Of a stretch of 64,000 nt of DNA, positions 1-7,870 are shown in pieces. This DNA comes from Prauserella endophytica (GTDB taxonomy: Bacteria > Actinomycetota > Actinomycetes > Mycobacteriales > Pseudonocardiaceae). Below the pieces are notes generated by a model. It ran no database searches. It was given only the letters and a program-made list of their open reading frames with translations, and was not told the origin of the DNA. The DNA lies in assembly GCF_005146945.1 (NCBI RefSeq), contig NZ_SWMS01000004.1, positions 1 to 64,000 on the forward strand, in the 5' to 3' direction. Each line of letters starts with the position of its first letter. The first letter of the stretch is position 1. The translations under genes were made by a program, and so were the position numbers.

Positions 1-2
1 TG

Positions 3-128
3 CCCGTACCCATCCCGCCGGATTTCACCCCGGCGTGTCGGGCCAGAAACACCGCTCACGACACAGTCCCCGCCCAGCACCGCGCCATCCGTGAGCTGCG
101 CCGACACCTGACAGGCCACACCGAGTAG
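3..128 (+). CDS. 3' end of an unidentified gene (partial)
   Basis: An open frame enters from the left edge and ends at TAG 126-128, giving the last 41 residues of a protein whose start lies outside the window. The tail is rich in Arg and His (RAIRELRRHLTGHTE), which looks like a helical C-terminus. It is convergent with the minus-strand gene ending at 199. No family is recognised. It probably belongs to the decayed integrative element on the left, but 41 codons are too few to prove that it is coding. Confidence 0.4.
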   Translation, partial: PVPIPPDFTPACRARNTAHDTVPAQHRAIRELRRHLTGHTE

Positions 129-198
129 GCAGTAGATCGGCGCGTGGTCCGCAGCCAGCGGGGGTGGCTGAAGGTGATCGTCGTGCCCGGTGTCCCGG

Positions 199-753
199 CT
201 AGTTGCTGCGGTAGGGCTTGTAGGGCAGGACGCGTGGTTCGCGGGGCGGGGAGACGAGGTTGTCGCCTGGCCAGAAGGGTCCTTCCGCGGCGAACCGCCG
301 TACGTGACCGGTCAGCTCGTCCAGGTGCTGTTGCCGCTCGACCGGGCCTGTCTGGGAGCGGGAGCCGTCCGGTTGGTACAGCTCGTGCACGGTGTTCGGG
401 CCACCACCCACCAGAACAGCCGCGACCTGCGGCAGACCCATCGGCATCGCGTCGCAGCCCTGGTGGCGGGCGATGTGCACCACCGCATCGACGACCCGTT
501 CCCAGTCGGCGACCAGCGGCCACAACTGTCCGCCGTCCAGCTCGAAGGTCAACGTGGACAGCGGCACCACCTCGCCCGGTGTGCGGCCGGGGAACTCGGT
601 CAGGCACCGGTACATCCGCCCGCCATCCGGCTGCGGCACCGCCGGGTGCAGCAAGGTCAGGGCGTGCACGATCGTGGCGTTGATCGGCACCGGATGCTGC
701 GGGGACTGGTACGGCTCGTGCAGGGCGAGCAGATACACGTCCTGGATCGTCAC
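199..753 (-). CDS. Hypothetical protein of the left element
   Basis: A 184-residue protein beginning VTIQDVYLLALHEPY. The GTG at 753 is chosen because a GAAAGGGA ribosome binding site lies just upstream and the residues before it are low-complexity Arg-rich read-through. The protein is soluble and has no signal peptide or membrane segment. It has a HIARHQGCD segment and a Pro/Arg-rich tail. It lies 38 nt downstream of the gene at 792-1286, on the same strand, so the two are probably co-transcribed. The family was not recognised. Proteins of this type often accompany actinomycete integrative elements, which fits the DUF2637 and integrase remains nearby. Confidence 0.6.
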   Translation of the reverse strand: MTIQDVYLLALHEPYQSPQHPVPINATIVHALTLLHPAVPQPDGGRMYRCLTEFPGRTPGEVVPLSTLTFELDGGQLWPLVADWERVVDAVVHIARHQGCDAMPMGLPQVAAVLVGGGPNTVHELYQPDGSRSQTGPVERQQHLDELTGHVRRFAAEGPFWPGDNLVSPPREPRVLPYKPYRSN

Positions 754-791
754 ATGGTCCCTTTCCGTCGCGGCTGAGGTTGGGCGGACCA

Positions 792-1286
792 TCAGGCGTA
801 CGGCTCGACGGAGATGCTGTAGACATGCCCGCGCCAGGACCGATCCACCGGCAAGGCACGGACGGCGTACTGGTAGGTGGGCAGGCCCAGCTTGTCGGCG
901 CGGGCGATCAGCGCGCGGATATCGCCCAAGGTCAGCACATGTGCCGACAGTCGACGGCCCCAACGGCGCCATTCCACCTCGGGGCCGGTGGGCTTCTGTG
1001 TGACGCTCGTGTGTTTCTCCGCGTCGCTGCGGTCGGCTCCGTGTGCGTTCGCAGGTGGTGACGCTGGCGGACCGTCGCTGTCGGTGTCGCGGGCGTCTTC
1101 GACCACGGTCTCCAGGCGTTTCACCTTGCCGTCCCAGCCGGCGAAGCACCGGACGGGCGTCGCGTCGGGGAAGTTCAACGCCGTGGCGCTGTCCACGAAC
1201 TCGCGCAGCTCATGGAAGTGGAAGATGGTCCGGTCAGGGCGCCTGGCCTGCGTCACGTTGTGCGTCACGACCACCACGATAGGCAT
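792..1286 (-). CDS. Hypothetical protein of the left element
   Basis: A 164-residue protein starting MPIVVVVTHNVTQARR. ATG at 1286 is preferred to an upstream in-frame GTG at 1298 because GGGGCGA precedes it. The N-terminal 60 residues look folded (beta strand IVVVVTHNV, then FHFHELREFVDSATALNF). A disordered polar linker follows (residues about 75-110), then a C-terminal segment with ADKLGLPTYQYAVRALP. There are no membrane segments or known catalytic motifs. It is the likely first gene of a two-gene minus-strand unit with the gene at 199-753. Function unknown. Confidence 0.6.
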   Translation of the reverse strand: MPIVVVVTHNVTQARRPDRTIFHFHELREFVDSATALNFPDATPVRCFAGWDGKVKRLETVVEDARDTDSDGPPASPPANAHGADRSDAEKHTSVTQKPTGPEVEWRRWGRRLSAHVLTLGDIRALIARADKLGLPTYQYAVRALPVDRSWRGHVYSISVEPYA

Positions 1287-1446
1287 TCGCCCCGACACGG
1301 CACGTGGCCCCTCTGTGGATCACCCGACTGGCCGAGCGGGGGGTGCCGACAAAGGACACGTAGGTGGCCAAGCTCGATTGGTGATGCACGCTGTGGCGGT
1401 CTGCCAGCGCGGTGCCCTGCTGGGGTTGCCGGGGCAGGATAGGGCC

Positions 1447-2238
1447 ATGAGTGGCGAGGTCTTGCGTGACGGTTGGTGCGGCGAGCCTATTGCGTGGGCA
1501 AGAGTCGGTGATCCCGTTATCGGGCGGGAGTGGACTGAGCATGGCTGGGTGGCCGTGACTGACCGGTTGTCTCCGGCTGAGGCGGTTCGTAAGTACGGTC
1601 CCATCACTGAGTTGGTGGTTGGCCGCCACGGCGGTTTTGAGTCCGTCACCTACGGTGAGACCCAATTCGTCTCTCGGTTCGTGGACCCGCGCGGCACGGG
1701 TTTGTATGACGACACCGTTGTCGTCGTGCACGACCCTGCCCGGGACGATTACGAGTGCCCGGTCTGCCAGGCCGCGCCCGGCGAGCAGTGTGTGAACGAG
1801 AAGCAGCAGCCGTGCGGAACGCACGGCAAGCGGTCTCAGGGGCGCTCGCGTTGGGAGATCGAGCGGGCTGATGCGGCGGCCCGAAAGGCGCGCGAGGAAG
1901 CGGAGGCTGCGCAACAGTGGCAGCGCGAGATGGCCACGCCGCCGGCTCTCGGCGCGGTGCTGGAAGTCAAGCGTTGGATGCCTGCTGATGACACGGCGTC
2001 CGATGGTGTCGACCGCTACATCGTCGAGCGCACCTACGCCAACCGGACGGTCCAGGCCAGTGCGGACAGCGGGGAACGGGTGTTCCTGGCCCGCAACGAG
2101 TACACCGGCGGTTGGCAGGTCATCTGTGGGCAGCCGACGTCGATGTGCCTGCCATGCCGGGGCGGCGGTGTCGGCGTGCTGTGCAGGGTGCGACACAAGC
2201 CAGGGTTGCACTTGCGCGAGGACTCGTCGTGGACCTGA
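1447..2238 (+). CDS. Protein with actinobacterial CPxC zinc-finger motif
   Basis: A 263-residue protein from ATG 1447. The frame is open further upstream, but only residues from MSGEVLRDGW onward look protein-like. The N-terminal 100 residues describe a compact soluble domain. A Cys-rich motif follows at about residues 103-120 (CPVCQAAPGEQC, then CGTHGKRSQG), the C-x2-C-x-A-x2-G-x2-C pattern of short zinc fingers in actinomycete phage and plasmid proteins. A coiled-coil-like Ala/Glu/Arg helix comes next, then a C-terminal domain with more Cys (CLPCRGGG). It is divergent from the gene at 792-1286. A nucleic-acid-binding role within the integrative element is inferred. Confidence 0.6.
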   Translation: MSGEVLRDGWCGEPIAWARVGDPVIGREWTEHGWVAVTDRLSPAEAVRKYGPITELVVGRHGGFESVTYGETQFVSRFVDPRGTGLYDDTVVVVHDPARDDYECPVCQAAPGEQCVNEKQQPCGTHGKRSQGRSRWEIERADAAARKAREEAEAAQQWQREMATPPALGAVLEVKRWMPADDTASDGVDRYIVERTYANRTVQASADSGERVFLARNEYTGGWQVICGQPTSMCLPCRGGGVGVLCRVRHKPGLHLREDSSWT

Positions 2239-2353
2239 CGCGACAAAGGTTTGCCAGCCGAGTTGGTGCCTCCACTCCGTCCGATCTCGCCCGTGAATGC
2301 GCTGGTCAGCGACTCGCGGACTGTCTGGGCCGTGATCGGTGAGTCACGTCGGG

Positions 2354-2692
2354 TCACACCACAACCCTCTCCGAGGCGGCGTAGGCCGGCTCCCGCCGCG
2401 CGGGTCGCTCGCCACGCGGACCGCCGAGGGCGGGCGGCAGGTGCCCGGACTGCCGCCACCTGCGCAGCACCTTGCGGCCGTAGTTGTTCGTGCCCGCGAT
2501 CCGGTCCAGCTCCGCGCCGGTCGGCGTGCGGCCCTTGGTCCGCTCGGTCACGTAGTACGCGCACATGCGCTGCTCGGCGGACGGCTCGGCCGGCGGGCGA
2601 GCCCCGTTCGGGACCACCGCGAGACGCACCGTCGCCCCCGCAGGTCTGATTTCGGGGCGAACGGGCAGGAGACGCGGCTCGTTGCTGGTCAC
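2354..2692 (-). pseudogene. C-terminal fragment of a second DUF2637-type gene
   Basis: The translation matches the C-terminal region of the intact DUF2637 protein at 5549-6292 over about 65 residues ([38 protein letters not shown]). It lacks the membrane-spanning DUF2637 domain, and an unrelated tail follows the homology. The underlying DNA is a near-identical direct repeat. An ATG at 2692 keeps it open for 112 residues, but no ribosome binding site stands out, so it is treated as a truncated duplicate. The matching C-terminal segment resembles a small helix-turn-helix domain. Confidence 0.7.
2463..2630 (+). repeat. Direct repeat copy 1 (DUF2637 3' segment)
   Basis: About 168 bp that recur at 5645-5813 in the same orientation with only scattered mismatches. 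Both copies encode the C-terminal segment of the DUF2637 protein on the minus strand. The two copies bracket the DUF5994, DUF1003, desaturase and LapA genes. Confidence 0.85.
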
Positions 2693-2696
2693 GTGG

Positions 2697-2703
2697 GGCG
2701 TAG
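2697..2703 (+). promoter_or_regulatory. GGCGTAG upstream motif, DUF5994 copy 1
   Basis: GGCGTAG followed by GCTGGG, 108 nt before the DUF5994 start at 2811. Closely related motifs lie about 100-108 nt before two other DUF5994 genes and before the zinc-ribbon gene at 56970-57167. The role is inferred (promoter or activator site). Confidence 0.4.
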
Positions 2704-2810
2704 GCTGGGTGTTACCGAAGGCGAAGCAGTACCCACGGTTTGTCGGTGCCGCCTTGGGCGCACGAACGATCCCTGGCTCCTGTGATGGGGCTGGAGGCGG
2801 GAGCGCCGAG

Positions 2811-3398
2811 ATGATGATCTCGGGTCAGCTGAATCCCACGACCACTTCCGATGACCGTCAACAACAGTCGCCGCTGCCGCCTGTGGTGCGGTTGCGGATG
2901 AAGCCGGACGGCGCCGCGCGTGGTCATGTCGATGGCGGTTGGTGGCCGCGGTCGAGGGATCTGGCGGCGGAGTTGCCGTCGCTGGTGTCCGCACTCGGGG
3001 TGTGGCTGGGGCAGGTCGCCCGCGTGTCCTACCACCTGGACAGGTGGGGCCTGGTCGCCCGCAAGGTCCTCGTCGAGGGCCGGGTCGTGCGGGCGGAGGG
3101 TTTCCGCTCGACGGACCGGCACACGATCATGGTGATCGGTTCGGATTCGCGGCGGGTGAGCCTGCTGGTCGTGCCGCCGGGTGTTCCCGGCGGTGTGGCC
3201 CGCGCGGTGCTTCGCTCGGCCGCCGGCAGCGACTCGACCGCCAGCGTGGCCGACATCCTGGCCAGCAACGGTGTCCACCCGGACCGGGACAGCAACCCGC
3301 ACGTGGCCGTGCCTGGCCCGCGGGCAGCCGGCCCGTCCGCGGCGGAGCCGGAGGAGGAGCGGTGGGAAGCTGAGGGCGGCCGTGCCCTGCCCGCCTGA
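2811..3398 (+). CDS. DUF5994 family protein (copy 1 of 3)
   Basis: A 195-residue soluble protein. The family signature is clear: LRMKPDG, then GGWWPRSRDL, then VARVSYHLDRW, a VEGRVVRAEGFRS core and VSLLVVPPG. The start is supported by a leader, GGCGGGAGCGCCGA, that is conserved directly upstream of all three DUF5994 genes in this window. Family function is unknown. It is common in Pseudonocardiaceae and occurs with small stress-type genes. The last 40 residues are acidic and disordered. The next gene (DUF1003) starts 43 nt downstream. Confidence 0.8.
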   Translation: MMISGQLNPTTTSDDRQQQSPLPPVVRLRMKPDGAARGHVDGGWWPRSRDLAAELPSLVSALGVWLGQVARVSYHLDRWGLVARKVLVEGRVVRAEGFRSTDRHTIMVIGSDSRRVSLLVVPPGVPGGVARAVLRSAAGSDSTASVADILASNGVHPDRDSNPHVAVPGPRAAGPSAAEPEEERWEAEGGRALPA

Positions 3399-3441
3399 GC
3401 AGGCCGCGCGTTCCGTGGGTGCTCCCGGCGGCACGGGGTAG

Positions 3442-3942
3442 GTGGTCGGGGTGGTGGGTCATCGGAACCCGGCCAACCAGCGCCGGTATGACCAGCGGAC
3501 GACCGGTGAGCGGCTGGCCGATCAGGTCACCGCCCGGTTCGGGTCCTGGGCGTTCATCTGCGCGCAGAGCGCGGTCGTGGTGGCGTGGATCGCGGTGAAC
3601 CTCGCCGCGTTCCTCTACCGGTGGGACCCGTATCCGTTCATCCTGCTCAACCTGCTGTTCTCCACCCAGGCCGCCTACGCCGCGCCGTTGCTGCTGCTCT
3701 CGCAGAACCGGCAGGCCGAACGCGACCGGATCAAGGCCGAACACGACTACCGGATCAACCAGCTCGCGCTGCAATTCCTCATCGCCTGGCACCGCGACGC
3801 GCATCCACCCGGCTGCGACTGCGTCCGCGAACTCGGCCCGGCCGCCGATGACGCGCTGGCCGCGCTGGCCCGTGACCTGGACCCACTGGTGTCGCCGCCG
3901 GTCGCGGTGGCTCAACCGGCCGCGACACCCGATCGCGGCTAG
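3442..3942 (+). CDS. DUF1003 membrane protein
   Basis: A 166-residue protein with the DUF1003 pattern: a polar N-terminus (ERLADQVTARFGSW), then two transmembrane helices (about residues 37-58 and 65-85) linked by RWDPYPFILLN, then QAAYAAPLLLLSQNRQAERDR and a charged helix. The C-terminus is cytosolic and Pro/Ala-rich. The start could be GTG 3442 or the GTG at 3451. The family is a small cytoplasmic-membrane protein of unknown activity. It lies in line with DUF5994 and the desaturase, possibly as one membrane-adaptation unit. Confidence 0.8.
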   Translation: MVGVVGHRNPANQRRYDQRTTGERLADQVTARFGSWAFICAQSAVVVAWIAVNLAAFLYRWDPYPFILLNLLFSTQAAYAAPLLLLSQNRQAERDRIKAEHDYRINQLALQFLIAWHRDAHPPGCDCVRELGPAADDALAALARDLDPLVSPPVAVAQPAATPDRG

Positions 3943-4031
3943 ACTGGGAACCAGGTTCCGGCCCCCTTTCTGGCCGTGATCAACGCAATCAGGCGCGTTC
4001 TGTCCGCCGAGATCCGAGGTCTTCCCTCACC

Positions 4032-4964
4032 GTGACCACCACCGATGTTCGTCCGCGCCCGAAACCGATCCTGTCCGGACGCCGTTCCCCGCTGGAGCAC
4101 CTGACCGTCAAGGTGTTCCTGCTCGTGCCGTTCCTCGCGTTGCTCGCCGCCGTGCCGCTGGCGTGGGGCTGGGGCCTGGGCTGGACCGACCTCGGGATCG
4201 CGGCCGGCTTCTACGTGGTGTCCTGCCTGGGCGTGACCGTGGGGTATCACCGCTACTTCACCCACCGCGCGTTCAAGGCCCGCCGCGCGCTGCGGGTCGG
4301 GCTGGCCATCGCGGGCAGCCTGGCCGCCCAGGGACCGGTCATCGACTGGGTCGCCGACCATCGCCGCCACCACGCCTACTCCGACCGCCCCGGCGACCCG
4401 CACTCCCCGTGGCTGTACGGCACCAGCCCGATCGCCCTGGCCAAGGGGTTCTGGCACGCCCACATGGGGTGGCTGTTCGGCCGGGACCGCACCAACGCCG
4501 AACGTTTCGCCCCCGACCTGCTCGCCGACCGCGACATCCGCGCCGTCGACCGGCTGTTCTGGCTGTGGACCACCCTCACCCTGCTCGCCCCGGCCGCTTT
4601 GGGCGGGGTCATCACGCTGTCCTGGTGGGGCGCGCTGACCGGGTTCTTCTGGGCCGGGCTGGTGCGGATCTCGTTCCTGCACCACGTCACCTGGTCGGTC
4701 AACTCGATCTGCCACATGATCGGCACCCGCCCGTTCACCGCGCGCGACAAGTCCGCCAATTTCTGGCCGCTGGCGATCCTGTCGATGGGCGAGTCCTGGC
4801 ACAACTCCCACCACGCCGACCCCACCTGCGCCCGCCACGGCGTGCTCCCCGGCCAGATCGACATCTCCGCCCGCGTCATCTGGATCTTCCAGCGACTCGG
4901 CTGGGCCTACCAGGTCCGCTGGCCCGCCCCGCAGCGACTCGCCCACAGCCGCGCCGACCACTGA
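4032..4964 (+). CDS. Acyl-CoA / fatty acid desaturase
   Basis: A 310-residue integral-membrane di-iron desaturase. All three His boxes are present: HRYFTH at 73-78, HRRHH at 110-114, and HNSHH near 257. Four hydrophobic spans lie at about 28-48, 55-70, 172-192 and 198-218. The family (stearoyl-CoA 9-desaturase type) introduces a cis double bond into a saturated acyl chain using O2 and an electron-transfer partner. No partner reductase is adjacent. The GTG at 4032 gives the usual N-terminus. Position beside DUF1003 and LapA suggests a role in membrane fluidity under stress. Confidence 0.9.
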   Translation: MTTTDVRPRPKPILSGRRSPLEHLTVKVFLLVPFLALLAAVPLAWGWGLGWTDLGIAAGFYVVSCLGVTVGYHRYFTHRAFKARRALRVGLAIAGSLAAQGPVIDWVADHRRHHAYSDRPGDPHSPWLYGTSPIALAKGFWHAHMGWLFGRDRTNAERFAPDLLADRDIRAVDRLFWLWTTLTLLAPAALGGVITLSWWGALTGFFWAGLVRISFLHHVTWSVNSICHMIGTRPFTARDKSANFWPLAILSMGESWHNSHHADPTCARHGVLPGQIDISARVIWIFQRLGWAYQVRWPAPQRLAHSRADH

Positions 4965-5046
4965 CCACCCGCGACGCCACGCCGCACGGGGTACCCGGCC
5001 GAACCAGCAGAGAATCACGCGCCAGCACGGCGGCGCACCCGTGTTC

Positions 5047-5058
5047 GGCGTAGCGTGG
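5047..5058 (+). promoter_or_regulatory. GGCGTAG-type motif upstream of lapA-like gene
   Basis: GGCGTAGCGTGG, 37 nt before the LapA-like start at 5096. It belongs to the same loose motif family as the sites ahead of the DUF5994 genes but sits closer to its gene. Confidence 0.3.
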
Positions 5059-5095
5059 ACCTTAAGCCCCTCAATCTGAGAGAGGGGGCACACCC

Positions 5096-5476
5096 ATGAC
5101 CGATACGTCGGCCACCAGGCCCGTACCGTCAACCACCCCACCGACTGACTCCGCCGGCCCACCCGCCCCGGCAGCCACCCCCGACACCCCACCCGCAGCG
5201 CCGCCAGCCCGTAATCCGTTGCGGCGCACCCGGACCGGTGTCACCTGGGTCGGCGTCATCGTCTTCGCCGCCGTGCTGGTCCTCCTGCTGATCTTCATCC
5301 TGCAGAACACCCAGGCGGTGCAGATCTCCTACCTCGGCGCCAGCGGGCACGTCTCGCTGGTCGTGGCGATGCTGCTGGCCGCGGTAGCCGGCGTGCTGCT
5401 GACCGCGATCGCCGGATCGCTGCGGATCTGGCAACTCCGCCGCCACCTCCGCCGATCAACCCGCCGAGGAACGTGA
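5096..5476 (+). CDS. LapA (DUF1049) domain membrane protein
   Basis: A 126-residue protein. A Pro/Thr/Ala-rich disordered N-terminus (1-45) is followed by two transmembrane helices (about 51-70 and 84-108). The LapA_dom signature ILQNTQAVQISYLG lies between them, and a basic tail RRHLRRSTRR closes the protein. The family is related to E. coli LapA, involved in lipopolysaccharide assembly. In actinobacteria its role is undefined. A strong ribosome binding site (GAGAGAGGGGG) precedes ATG 5096. A 5'-truncated near copy occurs at 53101-53325. Confidence 0.85.
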   Translation: MTDTSATRPVPSTTPPTDSAGPPAPAATPDTPPAAPPARNPLRRTRTGVTWVGVIVFAAVLVLLLIFILQNTQAVQISYLGASGHVSLVVAMLLAAVAGVLLTAIAGSLRIWQLRRHLRRSTRRGT

Positions 5477-5548
5477 CACCTCCGCCAATCTGGCTTTGCC
5501 CGCGCTAACGGCCCCGAGTTGGAGTTGGCCCCCCCTGGCCGGAAAGCC

Positions 5549-6292
5549 CTAACGCAAAGCCTGATCAAGCGGCGACACGACCAAGCCCGCGCCGCCGACA
5601 CTCGCCAGGCTGCTGTCGGCGACCCGCCCGGCGTTCTTCCATCGCCGCAGCACCCGGCGGCCGTAGTTGTTGGTCCCCGCGATCCGGTCCAGCTCCGCGC
5701 CGGTCGGCGTGCGGCCCTTGGTCCGCTCGGTCACGTAGTACGCCCACATGCGCTGCTCGGCGGTCGGTTCGGCCGGCGGGCGAGCCTCGTTCGGGGCCAC
5801 CGCGAGACGCACCACCGGGGCCGTCTCGGCGCCGGTGGTGCCCGTCTCGGCGGTCTCGGTGCCGGTCTCGTTCGCGGTCTCGGCGCGGTGCCGCTTGAGC
5901 GCGCGGTTGAGCAACTCGACCGCCAGCAGCAGCGCCAGCGGCGGGCACGCCGCCACCGCCACGGCGAACACGCTCAGCTCCGGGGCCGCCGCCACGTTCG
6001 CGCACAGCGACAGCACGATGCCGAACACGAAGGCCAGCCACGCCGCCCACCGGCCACCGGCACGGCGGCCGTGGCCGGTGGTCTTCCACAACTCGACCGT
6101 CGCAGTGGTCAGGATGCCGTCCACGATCAACGGCCAGATCGCCGCCGTGGCCTCGTCGGCACCGAACCGCAAGGCGAACTCGCGGCCGTGTCGGTAGGAG
6201 GCGTAGGCCGCACCCAGCGCCACCAGCGCGGTGCAGGCGCACTGGACCCACAGCGCCCGGTCCCGCCGAGTCGGGGGTGCCGTGGCGCTCAC
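5549..6292 (-). CDS. DUF2637 domain protein (SpdA-like, integrative element)
   Basis: A 247-residue protein. The N-terminal half carries four predicted membrane helices in the DUF2637 pattern ([69 protein letters not shown]). An acidic/Thr-rich linker follows, then a C-terminal HTH-like segment. DUF2637 proteins accompany replication and transfer genes of Streptomyces and Pseudonocardiaceae integrative elements and resemble spread (Spd) proteins. GTG 6292 overlaps the stop of the preceding gene (GTGA), indicating coupling. Its 3' part is duplicated at 2463-2630. Confidence 0.8.
   Translation of the reverse strand: MSATAPPTRRDRALWVQCACTALVALGAAYASYRHGREFALRFGADEATAAIWPLIVDGILTTATVELWKTTGHGRRAGGRWAAWLAFVFGIVLSLCANVAAAPELSVFAVAVAACPPLALLLAVELLNRALKRHRAETANETGTETAETGTTGAETAPVVRLAVAPNEARPPAEPTAEQRMWAYYVTERTKGRTPTGAELDRIAGTNNYGRRVLRRWKNAGRVADSSLASVGGAGLVVSPLDQALR
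5645..5813 (+). repeat. Direct repeat copy 2 (DUF2637 3' segment)
   Basis: Same-orientation partner of 2463-2630, lying within the intact DUF2637 gene. The spacing between copies is about 3.18 kb. Confidence 0.85.
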
Positions 6293-6489
6293 CGCAGCAC
6301 ACCTCCCGACACGCGCCGCGCGTCGTCCGGGCAGCAGCCGACGCAGGCGAACACCTGCGAGCCAGTCACCGACCGGCCCACCGGAAGATGCGGAACCCGG
6401 ACGCGAAGGTAGTCCGCTCCGCACACCACGCAGGCCAACCCGTCGGCCTGCAACGCCGTCGGTCCGGCGATGATCGTGTCGTGGTTCAT
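6289..6489 (-). CDS. Small zinc-ribbon protein of integrative element
   Basis: A 66-residue protein starting MNHDTIIAG. Two Cys pairs, CVVC (about residues 20-23) and CVGC (about 48-51), form a likely zinc ribbon. It overlaps the downstream DUF2637 start by GTGA and the upstream small gene's stop by ATGA. The three genes therefore form a tight operon typical of actinomycete AICE accessory modules. Function unknown. Confidence 0.7.
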   Translation of the reverse strand: MNHDTIIAGPTALQADGLACVVCGADYLRVRVPHLPVGRSVTGSQVFACVGCCPDDARRVSGGVLR

Positions 6490-6668
6490 CGGGCGCCACC
6501 TGCCGACAGGCAACGAGTACCGACCGGGCGGATCGTGATTTCAGGACCTTCGACCAAGATCGTTTGGTTCGTATGCTGAAGCGTTAGGCCCACATTTCGG
6601 AAGGCTCGTGGATCTGGATGTAATGCCAGGTCAGCGGGCCTTTTTCGTCGCGCCGTAAATTCGTCCAT
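6486..6668 (-). CDS. Small hypothetical protein, first gene of DUF2637 operon
   Basis: 60 residues, from ATG 6668 preceded by GAAGGGTG. Its stop overlaps the start of the zinc-ribbon gene as ATGA. That coupling is the main reason to consider it real, because its sequence is not recognisable. It is basic at the N-terminus ([10 protein letters not shown]). Confidence 0.5.
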   Translation of the reverse strand: MDEFTARRKRPADLALHPDPRAFRNVGLTLQHTNQTILVEGPEITIRPVGTRCLSAGGAR

Positions 6669-6698
6669 TGTGGATCACCCTTCAGTTACTGTTCAGTA

Positions 6699-6718
6699 GG
6701 TGGAGCAAAGCTGGAGCA
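6699..6718 (+). repeat. Short repeat shared with 47236-47253
   Basis: GGTGGAGCAAAGCTGGAGCA here and GGTGGAGCAAACTGGAGCA at 47236-47253 differ by one inserted base. Here it lies about 110 bp beyond the integrase relic. At 47 kb it lies about 120 bp from a tRNA 3'-end scar. It may be a remnant of element ends. Confidence 0.5.
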
Positions 6719-6829
6719 GTGTGGGGCCGGGCGCGAAGTCGGGGCACGGATTCTGTTCCAGGTATGTCGCCCGTGCGGGTGGATGTGTGGAGTGATGTGG
6801 GCGCGCTTCGCCGATGCGTTGGGGGTGGC

Positions 6830-7190
6830 TCAGGCGGTATCGCGCCAGGTTGTGTTGGTGGGGTCGGTGGTGTTGTCGGCGATGGCTTTGTCCCAGCGGG
6901 CTTGGAGTCCGTCGAGGAGGCGTTGTTCGACGGCGGCGGCAACGTGGGAGTAGGTCTGCTCGACTTTGTCGGCGAGGACGTGGCCGAGGCGGAGGGCTTG
7001 GGCGATTTCGGGGACGCCGTCGTCGATGAGCCAGGTTTTGTGGCTGTGGAGTAGGGCTTCGGTGATCTCTACCCGTGGTGGCTCTGGGGCGCGGGTGGCT
7101 GGGGTGGCGCTCTCACGGCCACGCAGTGGGTCACGCAGCGGACGGCCAAGCGGCGCATCGACAACCAGCCCGAACTCTAACCTTCTCCTC
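6830..7190 (-). pseudogene. Tyrosine-recombinase integrase C-terminal relic
   Basis: The minus-strand frame ending at TGA 6832-6830 reads ALLHSHKTWLIDDGVPEIAQ, then ALRLGHVLADKVEQTYSHVA, AAVEQRLLDGLQARW. This is the C-terminal catalytic end of a phage-type tyrosine recombinase: HKTWL replaces the HxxR box region, LGH is the second box, and the nucleophile Tyr is in TYSHV. The frame continues upstream only as Pro/Arg-rich sequence to about 7190, with no N-terminal or core-binding domain and no start. The gene is truncated, so the element cannot excise itself with it. Confidence 0.75.
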
Positions 7191-7283
7191 GGCCGGAAGA
7201 AGGGTCGCGGATCTTACGGTCTGCTGCCGCTTCACCCGTGCCAGCGGCACCGGCAACGTCGGTCAGGAGATCGTTGAAGCTAT

Positions 7284-7772
7284 TCACCGACTGCTCGCTG
7301 GAGACCGTCGCCGACTGATACCGGCGGCGGCGTCCGCGGCGGCGGTCGCCGGCCAGGCCCGACCGGTGGCCGACGATACCCGCCTCCGCGATGTCTCCAC
7401 CGAAGAATCTTCGCCGGTGGGGGCGGCGGCAATGATCGCGGCGAGCAGCTCGGCGGAGGTGGTCAGGTCATCGATGCGGGCGAGCATGCGTGCGCGTGCT
7501 GCGGAGAGCTGCGTGACCATTTCCGCACACGTCGGGGTGGGGACGTGACCGGCGCCGTCGTCGTCGAAGCAGTGCAGGACCTGTGCGATGAGCTCGGTGT
7601 TCAGTCCGGCCGAGATGAGGGTCTGGATGCGCGCAACAACGGCGACGTCGTTAGCGGTGAACTCGCGATAGCCGCTGGGGCGGCGTTGTGGTTGCAGCAG
7701 CCCTTGTTCGTCGTAGTAGCGCAGTGCCCGCACGCTCACGCCCGTACGCCGCGACAACTCGCCGATTTTCAC
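7284..7772 (-). CDS. MerR family transcriptional regulator
   Basis: A 162-residue protein starting VKIGELSRRTGVSVRALRYY, the MerR winged-HTH signature. YDEQGLLQPQRRPSGYREF follows, then a coiled-coil dimerisation helix (LSAARARMLARIDDL). No conserved Cys cluster for metals is seen, so an organic effector or stress signal is likelier. The C-terminus is Arg/Ala-rich. It is divergent from the MFS gene at 7871, with a MerR-type promoter between. The inferred role is control of that exporter. GTG 7772 is chosen at the domain boundary. Confidence 0.85.
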   Translation of the reverse strand: MKIGELSRRTGVSVRALRYYDEQGLLQPQRRPSGYREFTANDVAVVARIQTLISAGLNTELIAQVLHCFDDDGAGHVPTPTCAEMVTQLSAARARMLARIDDLTTSAELLAAIIAAAPTGEDSSVETSRRRVSSATGRAWPATAAADAAAGISRRRSPASSR

Positions 7773-7791
7773 CGCGTTCCGTCCTTCGCCG

Positions 7792-7823
7792 TTGACTCTC
7801 ACGCAGACGTCAGAGTTTAGCGT
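7792..7823 (+). promoter_or_regulatory. Candidate MerR-type promoter/operator
   Basis: TTGACT at 7792-7797 and TAGCGT at 7818-7823 are separated by 20 bp, the over-long spacer typical of MerR-regulated promoters. Inside the spacer region lies an inverted repeat, ACTCT (7795-7799) and AGAGT (7812-7816). The direction suits the MFS gene at 7871. Confidence 0.5.
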
Positions 7824-7870
7824 GACCGACGCGGCGTCTGCGGACGCGTTGTCGTTGCGATGGTGGGGAG

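Noticed and set aside
199..1149. Long minus-strand frame extended to 316 codons
   Set aside because: Residues before the GTG at 753 are Arg-rich read-through that overlaps another gene; the ribosome binding site supports the shorter form.
877..1446. N-terminal extension of the zinc-finger gene
   Set aside because: It overlaps the minus-strand gene at 792-1286 and its sequence is low-complexity; ATG 1447 is at the domain boundary.
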